From the NCBI GenBank assembly GCA_016721465.1, contig JADKIA010000004.1:1-64000 (forward strand): a stretch of DNA of 64,000 nucleotides, read 5' to 3'. Origin of the DNA: Ideonella sp. (GTDB lineage Bacteria; Pseudomonadota; Gammaproteobacteria; Burkholderiales; Burkholderiaceae_C). Position numbers and translations under genes: made by a program. The notes below the pieces were generated by a model. The model worked only from the letters and a program-made list of their open reading frames with translations. It searched no databases and was not told the origin of the DNA. How positions within the stretch are numbered: the stretch's first letter is position 1; every line of letters begins with the position of its first letter. Positions 1-8,563 of this stretch are shown here, piece by piece.

Positions 1-3000
1 TCGACTAAGGGTCTGATGCCCTGCGGTGCGCTGGGCGCGCGAAGCATCCCGTCGTCCCCGATCACGATAAGTAGCCGCTTCTGTCGGCTCATCGCGACGC
101 AGAGGCGGTTCGGCGAGGTGACGTGACCGAAGACTCCGCGCGTGTTGCTGCGGACCATCGAGAGGAACACGACGTCGAACTCCATCCCCTGGAAAGCATC
201 GACGGTGCCGAAACGGAGACGCTCGGCTGTGCGTCCGTTCGGAAGCAGCAACTCGCGGTAGGGCTCGATGATTTCCGTCGACTCTTCCGTCCGAACGACG
301 ATGCCAGCGTCCACTAGCGCGTCCTCGATCACCTTGACTTGCTGTTTGTAGAAGGAGATCACGCCGAAGGTGAGCTGACAGCCCTCCCTCGAGTCCATGA
401 GCCGCTTCAACTCCGTGACGATCGCATCTGCCTCGACGGGACGCGACTTGCTTTGACCTCTGCGTTCCTCGCCGAGCTTGCGCGGCACGCTGAGCCATGC
501 CGCCGGGCCGCTGTAGCCAGGCAGAGAGTGCGCGAAGTCAGAGGCGGGGCGCGGAGACCTGAAGGCCTCGCCGTACGGCTTGTAAAACTGATCGCTAACG
601 AACTGACCGAGGACGGGGTGCATTCGGTACTGTTCGTCGAGCGTTACGGTACGGCGGAAGCCGTCGCGCTCCTCGCGCTTTTTGAGATCCTTGAAGAGTC
701 GTTCGAAGAGGCTTTCCTTCAGCATCTCGCTCGTGCGCTCTCCCTCGCTCTTGCCGGTGGACAGTGACTCCTCGAGCTCACGCTCGAGTTCCTGGTCGAG
801 GATGTGCGGAAGCTGTCGATGATCGCCCACCAGCACGATCCGACGCTTCGCGCGCGCCATTGGAATGAATAGGTCGAGCGGCATCGCGCGCGCGGCCTCA
901 TCCACGACGACGGTGTCGTAGCCCTCGGAGCCCTTCAACTCAGCCAGTTCCTGCCGCGCCGACTGCTGGCAGGTCGCTGCGAACACTGACGTGTACGAAA
1001 TGACGGCGTGCTTGACCGCCTCGGGGTCTCCTTCCAAGGCGGAGAGGAAGTTCCACGTCGCCTCGTCGGCGGCGTCCCGCGACGCGTTCTGGCGCTGCTC
1101 AAGATGGTCGCGAACTTCACTCATCAGTTCCAAGACGTCGGTGCGCACACGGGGGATCGTGTCCTCGGTCCGGTCGGGAGGGAGCAGCTTGAGCAGCAGC
1201 CCTCGGCGCAGGGCCCTGAGGTCGTCGAGGAACGGCGGCGGTTCGCGGGCGGTCCAGCGCGCGGCGGTCTCAAGCAGCTTGCGCGAAGGCTCATCTCGAC
1301 GTCCTGCACGGGCAAGCTCCGGGCAAGTCTGTCGGCGTTTCGCGGCCCATCATCGGCGAAGGAGCGCCCGTCGCAGCGCAGCGCGCGGACGCAGCGAACA
1401 ACGCGCTCCTGGTCGGGGTCGCCACCGGGCCGCACGCGAGTCGCTCGGACAGCTCGCGGGCGAAGCGAAACAAGCGATCCGAGAGCGCCGCGGGCACCGC
1501 GCCTCGGACCCGGGGCGCGACCCGGTGGAGCAAGGACGCGGTGTGTTCAAGAGTCCCCGGCGCCAGGAGATAGCCCTGCGTCAGCTCGGAGACATCTTTC
1601 TGGAGTGCCGAGGCCGGCCGCGGTGGCAGGTTCTTGCGGATCTCCGCGCGACGCTCGCTGCACCACCTGTCGATGGTGACATCGACGCGGTCGGCATCCT
1701 GGCTGTTCGACCGGCCACCGAACTTGATGGGCGGGAGCCCGTTGACGTTCATGCGCTGAATCGCGTTCTCGACTGCGTCGTGCTGGAAGCCGCTCAGCAG
1801 TAGACGGCCCTGGACGCCGTCCTGCGTGTCCCAGACCTCTTGAAGCCGCTCGACGAGTGCGACGATGACCGTCGTCTTTCCGGTGCCCGGCGGGCCTTGG
1901 ATGAGCGCGATGTCTGGCGTGTTCAGCGCGACCCGAAGCGCCTTCTCCTGCGCTGGCGTAGGGCTCCGAGTCCCGAACACCTTGCGCCTCACGTTGGGCG
2001 TCACTGGGGCGATCGTTCCCCGACGAGGTGTTTCGACGGGTCGCTCCTCCAGCAGCAGTCCGAGCTGGGGCATTGGGCAACTCGCTTCGCGGATGGCACT
2101 CTCCGCATCCGCTCTTCGCTTGAGCCTCGTCTTGTCGCCTTGGAGGGAGACGATCAGGACGCCGGTGTCGGGCGGGGTGCCTCCTCCGTCCCGCCGTTGG
2201 GTCAAGGTGACGGTACGGTCCCGCTGGTGAAGCTCCATCCGCGCATCGAAGGCCGTGGGCGACGGTGCGTCCTTCGGGCGAGCTGGGCCTCGTACTCAGA
2301 CCAAGACATCTCGCGTGTGAGCACCTCCGGGACCTCGTTGACCGCTTCTACGCTGAGCCCGTGCTCCTCGGCGAGCGTCTGCTTGAACAACCTGGCGTCG
2401 TCGAGGGTGCAGTCATTCGCCATCGAGAAGCGATACCGTCCCTCCGGGAGCGACTCAACGTGGTCGTACTTGATCCAGCGCGCCTTCCGCGCCCTGCGCA
2501 GCGCTGCTTCGTTCTCCATCGCGCCGTAGCGACTCCACAGGTCCAAGAAGCTCGAGCCGGATGTGACCAGTGTTGAGAGCTGAGCAGCTGCATCGGCGCG
2601 GAGCTTCCCCGCTACGGTTGCGTCGACAAACCGGACGTCCCCCGAGACCAGCGCGAGCTGCTCTCCTCCTTGGCCGCGTCCGCGAGCGACGCGATCGACG
2701 AGAAGCCCCTCGGTGGAGTCCGAGCGCTTCACCCGCCGGATGAACGCGCGCCGTTCGGCCAAAGAGCGCGAACGCGCCGGTCTTGGACTCGGCCGTCGCG
2801 AACCCACGCCTGCCGTTCTCTCCATCGAGCAGGAACTGCTCGTCCAGCCACTCCAGCGCACGCTCAGGCGAGGCGAGCTTTCGGTCGACGCGCTCAAGCG
2901 CCTCGAGGACCTTCTCGTCGACGCCGAGCTCGATCGGCGGCAGCGCAGGGCATGCAGGAACGTGTGGACCTGGAACGGTGAGCGCTGCGGGCCTGCATCG

Positions 3001-3248
3001 ACGACCCAGGCAACGCGAGGAAGTGCCGCGTGCAGAGGTCCGAGAAGCAGCACCTCATGCTTTCGACCATCTCCCTGGACGCCCAGGACCTCCCCGCCAA
3101 TCCGAAGCGTCGCCTGCGCCTCTCGCTCGGAAAATTGGAGCAGCGCCTCGGCGCCGGGCGCCGCCGCGTTGGGTAGCGCGCCGCTCGCCGAGGTCCATCG
3201 GAGGCGAAGACTCTCGATCTGACCGTAGGGAATCTGCTCGAGCTTCAC
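1..3248 (-). pseudogene. UPF1/DNA2-like SF1B helicase, frameshifted, cut by window edge
   Basis: Superfamily 1B helicase, expected to unwind nucleic acid using ATP. Joining the frames gives, in order, Walker A GPPGTGKTT (near 1880-1910), Walker B VVDEAA (near 900), GDHRQLP, LDEQYRMHP, VDAFQGMEFD and VAMSRQKR (near 80), so all core motifs survive. The start is a GTG at 3248 overlapping the kinase stop as GTGA, which argues for translational coupling to the kinase. Single-base breaks occur near 2943, 2760, 2275 and 1320; on each side the protein sequence resumes at once in another frame. The gene runs off the left edge, so the C-terminus is unseen. SF1 helicases are known neighbours of TerY-P kinase/phosphatase triads. 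Whether the breaks are natural decay or sequence errors is unknown. Confidence 0.75.
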
Positions 3249-4713
3249 GTACCGTCCCAGAGCCGAAGGGCGGCCATGCGGTGGGGGCGGTCCAAGGGGC
3301 CGAAGTGCAGGTATGCCTCGTTGCCAGCCTTCGGCGGCGGCAGCTTCACCTCGCTTCCGACACGCTGTAGGCGGCCGCCGAGTACAACATGCACTTCGTG
3401 GTTCGAGAGGGCTTCGATGGCGATCCCGCTCCGCAAGACTCGAACGCGGAGGACCGGCTCGTCCTCGGCGTCTGCGAGACGGGCTCGAACGACGTGCCGG
3501 AGGACGACGCTGTCCTTCGTGACGTCGAGCATCTTGTGCCAGACGGCCCGGGTGCTGACCGCAGATGCCCCGGCCGCGTCGTCGAGCTCGGGGTCCCAGC
3601 GGTTCACCTGCATGTGCGTGAACGACGCGCGCGGGCTCGCGGTGCAGAACTGACAAGTTCCGCGGTCACATCGAACGAAGAGCCGCAGCTCTTGCAAGAG
3701 ACGACGCGATCGGCCGCGCGACGCAGCGCCTCGGCCCACTCGGCCATGCTCGGGCGCGCCGCACGATCTTTCCGACCAGCTTCGAAGGTCCGCTGGAATA
3801 GTTCGCGAACCGGCTTCGAAAGCACGAGATGCCTCGCGACCCCCTTGGTTGTCCGGTTGGAGTCGTCCGCGGTGTCCTCGATCCACGGTAGCTCGCCGCG
3901 AAACGCGAGCTGCTCGCGGTCCTCGCCGCCGTCGTCATCCCAGCCGCCCTCCTCGACGTAGTCGCCGAGGAACGGGTGCTGCTGCGTGAGGACCCAGAAC
4001 GCGAGAACCGCGAAGGAGTAGGCGTCGGAGAGGGTCGTGACGCCAGCGCGTCCAGTCACGACCTCTGGCGCACCGAAGCCAGGCGTGAAGATCCCCGGTG
4101 CGCTGGCGGAGAGGTAGTCGAGGTTGTCGAGGTCGATCAACCAGACCTCGTTCGCGTCAGCCGTCTCCGAGATGAAGACGTTGTTCGGAGAGACGTCGGC
4201 GTATACCAGCGGCACGGCGTGCAAGCGCGCGAGCAAACCCGCAGTTTTCGCGAGCAGCTCGAGGCGTCGTCCTACGCCACCAGTCGACTGGTAGAACTCG
4301 GCGAGCTTCGACGTCCCCGGCTCGGCGATCAGGCTGCGCATCGGCACCATACCGGTGAGCAGTCGCATCGTGTAGCCGACGTGGTCGCGGAGCATGGACA
4401 GGGGCTGCGCGAGATGAAGTCGAGGTAGCGGCAGCGCGCGGACGTCCTCCAACCGCCTCCGAAGCGCCGCGTGCTTCTGTGCGTCGGGCGCGAGGTCGAT
4501 GCCTGGTGCCTTTGTAAGTTGGTTCCACAGCTTCTGGGCCGACCGGGCTTCGGGCGCGGCCGGTGCGTCTTCCACCGCGCCGATGAGCTTCACGGCGATG
4601 TGCGGACTGCGTGTGCGGAGCACCACGCCCTGGCCGCCGCGCCCGAGCGGCTGCTTCAACAGGTGGTGGACGTTGCCATCGTCGTCAACGACGGTGCTGG
4701 GAAAGTCACTCAT
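3245..4713 (-). pseudogene. Serine/threonine kinase with zinc ribbon (TerY-P triad), one frameshift
   Basis: Eukaryotic-type protein kinase. It starts at an ATG overlapping the PP2C stop as ATGA. The kinase domain covers about residues 15-310: glycine loop LGRGGQGVV, lysine in IAVKLIG, catalytic aspartate in YADVSPNNVF (HRD replaced by YAD) and the metal site as DLD in place of DFG. A zinc ribbon follows, CKSCG then CQFC; its second half is in another frame because of a single-base break near 3655. About 130 further residues end in RLWDGT. The stop overlaps the helicase start. Kinase plus PP2C plus VWA next to each other is the known TerY-P phosphorylation triad; the target here is not known. 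Confidence 0.78.
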
Positions 4714-5432
4714 GGGGATGCCTCCGTCGTGCCGGCGTTCCAGAGCACGGCCACCGTCTTGTCGTCGCGATGTCGAGGCGTCGGCCAGTCGCAAAGCTCC
4801 TTCGCGATGGCGCGGCTTCTCGCCGCAGCCGGGCGAGACCCGTACTCCGTGACGAGGAAGTTCAGGAACTCGGATCGCCTCTCCGGCACGAGGTCGTCGG
4901 CCACGCCGTCTGTGGCGAGCAGGATCGACGCGGTCCCCGCGAAGTTCGGCTCAAGGTGGAGCCTCCACTCGCGCACGTCCGACGCGATACCCAGGCCTGT
5001 AGTCGCGTTTCCGAAGCGCTCAGCCGAGGGCTCGAGCGTCGTCGTCCCCTTGGGCGTCTGCAGCATCACCAGGCCGTCTCCGAGCTGCGCGAGCAGTAGG
5101 CGCCCGTCCTTCGTCGCGACCGCGAACAGGCAGGTCGTGGCACTCTCGTCGCGGCCCGTTTGGTGAACGTGCACGTTCCACAGGGCGTGAACGAGTCGCA
5201 GCAGGAGCTCGGGCGGCGAGTCAGGGCCGGCAGCCCATTGGCGAACAGCGTCGGCGACGGCGCGGCATGCCGCTCGCGAGCCGACCGCAGAGTGCGGGCG
5301 GCTCCCCAGCCCATCGCAAACGACCGCAAGCGCAGCTCCGCGCGCGAGGCGACTCAACCAGGCATCCTGGTTGGGCCGACCGTCCGTGAGATGTTCTGGG
5401 CCTCGAACGCTGGCCCCCATGGCACTCCACAT
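4710..5432 (-). CDS. PP2C-type protein phosphatase of the TerY-P triad
   Basis: Metal-dependent Ser/Thr phosphatase, 240 residues, expected to reverse the phosphorylation made by the adjacent kinase. Visible PP2C signatures are PNQDAWL (about residue 20), VVCDGLGS (37-44), LAQLGDGLVML (about 115) and ATDGVADDL (about 173), which carry the metal-binding aspartates, and a late RDDKTVAVL block. Start ATG 5432 has AAGGA nine bases upstream and lies only 11 bases after the VWA gene stop; the stop overlaps the kinase start. No frame break is seen, unlike its neighbours. No signal peptide or membrane segment, so cytoplasmic. Confidence 0.85.
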   Translation of the reverse strand: MWSAMGASVRGPEHLTDGRPNQDAWLSRLARGAALAVVCDGLGSRPHSAVGSRAACRAVADAVRQWAAGPDSPPELLLRLVHALWNVHVHQTGRDESATTCLFAVATKDGRLLLAQLGDGLVMLQTPKGTTTLEPSAERFGNATTGLGIASDVREWRLHLEPNFAGTASILLATDGVADDLVPERRSEFLNFLVTEYGSRPAAARSRAIAKELCDWPTPRHRDDKTVAVLWNAGTTEASP

Positions 5433-5443
5433 CGCCGTGATCC

Positions 5444-6161
5444 TTACAGTTGATCGAGGTCGAACGGGTTCTGCATCTGCGGAAGTTCGTTCGGGTTCGC
5501 GCTTCGCGAACGCGCCGTGACGGACATCGTGACGAACTGGAAGAAGTCCTTGATGCGACGCGCATCCGCAGCGACGAAGACCTGCTTCTTCTCGTCGTTC
5601 AGGAAGCGTCGCAGCATGTCGGTGTCAGCGTCTCCGCCGATCGCCAGTGCCATGCGGTCCGCCTTCTGCGCGCGACCTTGCTTGGTCATGCGGTCGAGGC
5701 CCGTCTGCCAAGCGTCGGTGGGCTGACCATCGGAGATGAGAACGACGGTGGGGCGGTACGCGCGTCCGGGGATCTTGTCCTTGTCGTCGATGAGGTCAGC
5801 GGCCAGCGTCATCGCCTGGCCCATCGGCGTGCCCCCATCGGCCACCATCTCGCTCCACTTCACCGTGCTCGCAGGCTGAAGTGGCGTGTGAAGCTGGACC
5901 TCGCCGCCGAAGGTGATGATCGCGACGTGGATCTCAGCGCGAAGATCGTCGGTTGACGCGAACGTCGCGAGCATCTCGCGGACGGACTGGTTGAGGGCAT
6001 CTATCTTCCCTTCGGACGCCATGCTTCCGCTGACGTCGGCGAGGAGGATGACAGGAAGCGGGCGGGCCGCTGACGATGCAAACTCTTTGAGCTGTGTGGT
6101 CGCTGATGTTCTCCAATTTCGCTTCGCAGGTGGTGCCGTCAGTGCCAACGCCTTCCGCCAC
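5444..6161 (-). pseudogene. TerY-type VWA domain protein, probable single frameshift
   Basis: VWA metal-binding scaffold protein of the TerY class. The MIDAS motif is LLADVSGSM, followed by the TFGG and SDGQPTD blocks of the fold. The likely start is GTG 6161, inside the end of the upstream DUF4258-like gene (23-base overlap), preceded by GAGGA. From GTG the reading is AEGVGTDGTT...ENISDHT; the protein then continues as QLKEFASSAARPLPV in another frame, so a one-base break lies near 6095. Without the break the protein would be about 238 residues. It probably recruits or organises the kinase and phosphatase. An alternative is a shorter protein starting inside the second frame. Confidence 0.72.
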
Positions 6162-6456
6162 GCGGCTTCAGTCCTCGGAAGTCGCGGTTTCTGTACACCG
6201 TCAGGATTGCGGACCCGTCGGGGGTGCAGACGACCTGGACCCCCTCGCAACCGCCCACATCCACGCCGGAACGCGCCAGCTTCTCCACTTCCTTCCTGCC
6301 GATGACGTGAATCGCTGCCCCGCGCACGTAAATCACTCGGCCGTAGCTCAGCACGGTATCGATGGTCTGGCAGTTCAATCCACGCCCGCTCATGCGAGTC
6401 CAGGCGTGCTGGGTGATGGCCGGGGCGTTGCTCGCTGCATTGCTGTGCTTGTTCAT
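6139..6456 (-). CDS. DUF4258-like small protein, first gene of the sigma-54 operon
   Basis: Small protein of 105 residues. The start is ATG 6456 with AAGAGAG about ten bases upstream; longer upstream reading is excluded because the sigma-54 promoter and transcript start lie between. The fold signature is HAWTRMSGRGL, then an IDTVLSYGRVIYVRG hairpin and a C-terminal strand with VVCTPDGSAILTVYRN, matching the DUF4258 pattern (H-A-x-x-R-M-x-x-R-G). DUF4258 proteins are uncharacterised; some sit beside toxin or antitoxin genes. The end overlaps the VWA gene start by 23 bases, so it belongs to the triad operon. Whether it is effector, antitoxin or adaptor is unknown. Confidence 0.7.
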   Translation of the reverse strand: MNKHSNAASNAPAITQHAWTRMSGRGLNCQTIDTVLSYGRVIYVRGAAIHVIGRKEVEKLARSGVDVGGCEGVQVVCTPDGSAILTVYRNRDFRGLKPRGGRRWH

Positions 6457-6480
6457 TTGGCTGGCTCTCTTGGGTTGAAC

Positions 6481-6503
6481 GGGCCCGGACCGATTCCGGG
6501 CCC
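6481..6503 (-). other. Perfect 9-bp hairpin at the 5' end of the predicted sigma-54 transcript
   Basis: GGGCCCGGA and TCCGGGCCC form a perfect inverted repeat around a CCGAT loop. It lies about 5 bases after the predicted transcript start and 25 bases before the DUF4258-like ATG. It has no T-run and so is not a standard terminator. It may protect the 5' end of the message, or it may be a protein or RNA-processing site. Confidence 0.6.
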
Positions 6504-6518
6504 CACACCAGCCAATAT

Positions 6519-6534
6519 CGCGATAAGCGTGCCA
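6519..6534 (-). promoter_or_regulatory. Sigma-54 (-24/-12) promoter
   Basis: The minus strand reads TGGCACGCTTATCGCG. TGGCAC is a perfect -24 element, then five bases, then TCGCG against the consensus TTGCA/T. The invariant GG and GC are present at the correct spacing. It lies 63 bases before the DUF4258-like start, and the next gene upstream on the same strand encodes a sigma-54 activator. Predicted transcript start is near 6507. Confidence 0.75.
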
Positions 6535-6668
6535 ACACCTCCGAAGCGACACACAAAAAAGGCGAAAACTCCTTATAATGACAATGAATAGCCCATGGCT
6601 ACCTCTCCCAAGGCCCGCGAATCCTGTAAATATTGGGTCTTCTCGGAACGAATTTTCCAGCGTTGGGA

Positions 6669-8318
6669 TCACTTCTTCCTCTCCCGTGCTGCCGACCATT
6701 CTCTCAAGGCGCGATCCGTCACATCGCAGAGGGTTTCAGGCGAAACGCCCCGCTTTTTCGCGATCCTGCGAAGCTCGTCTGCCAGGTACCCCTTGAGCGC
6801 TCGCTCGACGAACTTCGTCTCGACGGTCTCGCCGGGCGGGATCAGCGCATCCAGGCTCGACGACTCGGCAAATGCGCGCGCCACCGACTGCGCCATGGAG
6901 TCCGCCCCGGCGTCAGTCCGGGACCCGTCCACGCCCGCCAGTCCGTACTCGGATGCATCGGCGGCCGACAGAGGCGAGTGCCGATCGGCCTTGGCGGCGA
7001 TCGTGCGGTACGCCACCCGAAACAAGTCCCTCAAATTCCCGGGAAGTGGATGACGCGACAGCTCGTTGACTATGGCCCGATGGGCACTGTCCGGAAGCCG
7101 TATGCGGCCACTGCCGGCTCGAAGCGAGGCCTGAGCGAAGACCATTTCCCATAGCCAGGGAATCTCTTCGGGAACCTCACGCAGCGGCGGCAGCCGCAGA
7201 GTGAGCATGCTGATGCGATCGAAGAAGTCCGGATCCAGTCGCTCGCGCAGCTTTTCGTCCGAAAGGTTCGTCGCCGATATCAGTCTGAAGTCGCTGGTCA
7301 GCTGTCGATCGTCGCCGAGGCGCATGTAGCTCTTTTCCTCGACTGCCTTGATCAGAAGGCGCTGGAGGTCTCGGCTGACATCCCCCACCTCGTCGAGAAA
7401 CAAGGTGTCCTTGTGGGCCATGGCGAGCAGCCCCTCGTGGTCCTTGAGAGCGCCGGTGAAGGATCCGCGCTTGTAGCCGAACAACTCCGCACGCATCGTT
7501 TCGGGGTTGTACTGTCCACAGGCGACCGCTGGCCAATGGGCATCCCGCTCCGGCACGCGGTAGGGGCTGTGCGATCGAATCCAACCGGCCAGTGTCGTCT
7601 TGCCCGTGCCCCGCTCCCCTAGCAAGAGGACGGGCACATTCAACTGCGCAAATCTGCGGGCCTCGTCGAAGATCTTCCGCATCCGCTCCGACTGAAACCG
7701 AGCGGGATCCCAGACGACAGCCGCATCCTCGGAAGACGTCTCCGAAGGACGCGCGGCTCGGTATGCCTTGTAGTAGCTGTCGATGCCAAGCCGAACCGGA
7801 ACGACAGCAGGACGGCCGTTCCGCTCCTCCTTGCGATACGACTTGACGAGGGAGAACGGGGCATCGATGAAACCTGTTTCGCCCATCAGTACCAGGACCG
7901 TTTGCATGGAAGGCGTGCCCGGACTGACGTGGATGATCAGTTCCCGGTCGGCGAACTTTCTCCGCACGGCCGAGAGCCTCTCTCTCAGGAATTCGAAGAT
8001 CTGTCCGTGATCGGTCGGATCGTCACCGTCCCAAGGCTCTTGGTGAATGCGCAAGCCCGGATCCCTGGCCTTCAGTTCCTCCAGCGTCTGGCTGACCGCC
8101 CGAGACTGGCGCGTTTCCTTCCCGTCGGGCGAGCGCCCATAGAACAGCACGAAGTCGGAAATGCTCCCCGCATACGGCGAATCAGGGTCGAACAACAAGG
8201 TCAGGGTCGGCCCGGGAACCGGGGAACCGTCGACAAGGCGAAAGGCACTACCGGCCCGATCACGCTCGTAGGGATCGTTGTTTACGGCTATCCAGGAGAT
8301 CAGAACTCGACGACGCAT
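6669..8318 (-). CDS. RtcR-like sigma-54 activator with N-terminal CARF-type sensor domain
   Basis: Enhancer-binding protein of 549 residues. Residues 1-185 form a Rossmann-like CARF/RtcR sensor with a ligand-loop motif SPGTPSM at 132-138 (RtcR relatives have T-G-G-T-K there). The AAA+ domain has Walker A GERGTGKT (234-241), the sigma-54 contact loop as GSFTGA (285-290, a variant of GAFTGA) and Walker B FLDEVG (about 307-312). The short C-terminal region, about 495-549, contains ELRRIAKKRGVSPETL, a possible DNA-binding helix pair. In RtcR the CARF domain senses RNA ends left by tRNA damage; here the ligand is unknown. The sigma-54 promoter just downstream on the same strand is the natural target. 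Confidence 0.88.
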   Translation of the reverse strand: MRRRVLISWIAVNNDPYERDRAGSAFRLVDGSPVPGPTLTLLFDPDSPYAGSISDFVLFYGRSPDGKETRQSRAVSQTLEELKARDPGLRIHQEPWDGDDPTDHGQIFEFLRERLSAVRRKFADRELIIHVSPGTPSMQTVLVLMGETGFIDAPFSLVKSYRKEERNGRPAVVPVRLGIDSYYKAYRAARPSETSSEDAAVVWDPARFQSERMRKIFDEARRFAQLNVPVLLLGERGTGKTTLAGWIRSHSPYRVPERDAHWPAVACGQYNPETMRAELFGYKRGSFTGALKDHEGLLAMAHKDTLFLDEVGDVSRDLQRLLIKAVEEKSYMRLGDDRQLTSDFRLISATNLSDEKLRERLDPDFFDRISMLTLRLPPLREVPEEIPWLWEMVFAQASLRAGSGRIRLPDSAHRAIVNELSRHPLPGNLRDLFRVAYRTIAAKADRHSPLSAADASEYGLAGVDGSRTDAGADSMAQSVARAFAESSSLDALIPPGETVETKFVERALKGYLADELRRIAKKRGVSPETLCDVTDRALREWSAARERKK

Positions 8319-8563
8319 GATTGGCGGCTACGCTTGAGCGTTGTCCTCGAGTGAGTGATAGTTCCCCGCCCATCCGGCTTCATGCCACGGTACGCGGATC
8401 GAAAGATGGCGAGTCGGAGAATGTGGCATCGGTCAATCCTTCAAATCTTTAGCCACGCGGCAACCAAGGAACGATTGAGAGCAGTGCCAGCACGGCCTGC
8501 GCGCGGCGACAAACTCAAGTGGACCGGCCCGACGCGGCATGTCACGAGTACGTCGCGTCCGGG
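8319..8563. other. Intergenic, no gene seen
   Basis: 245 bases between the sacsin-like stop and the RtcR-like start. No convincing frame, terminator or riboswitch is seen. It probably holds the promoter of the RtcR-like gene, but no clear -35/-10 pair stands out. Confidence 0.4.

Noticed and set aside
6574..6580. TATAATG on the plus strand as a -10 element
   Set aside because: It faces into the RtcR-like gene with no plus-strand gene downstream and no -35.
8484..8499. TGGCAC on the minus strand upstream of the RtcR-like gene as a second sigma-54 promoter
   Set aside because: The -24 half is present, but there is no GC at the -12 position, so the essential element is missing.
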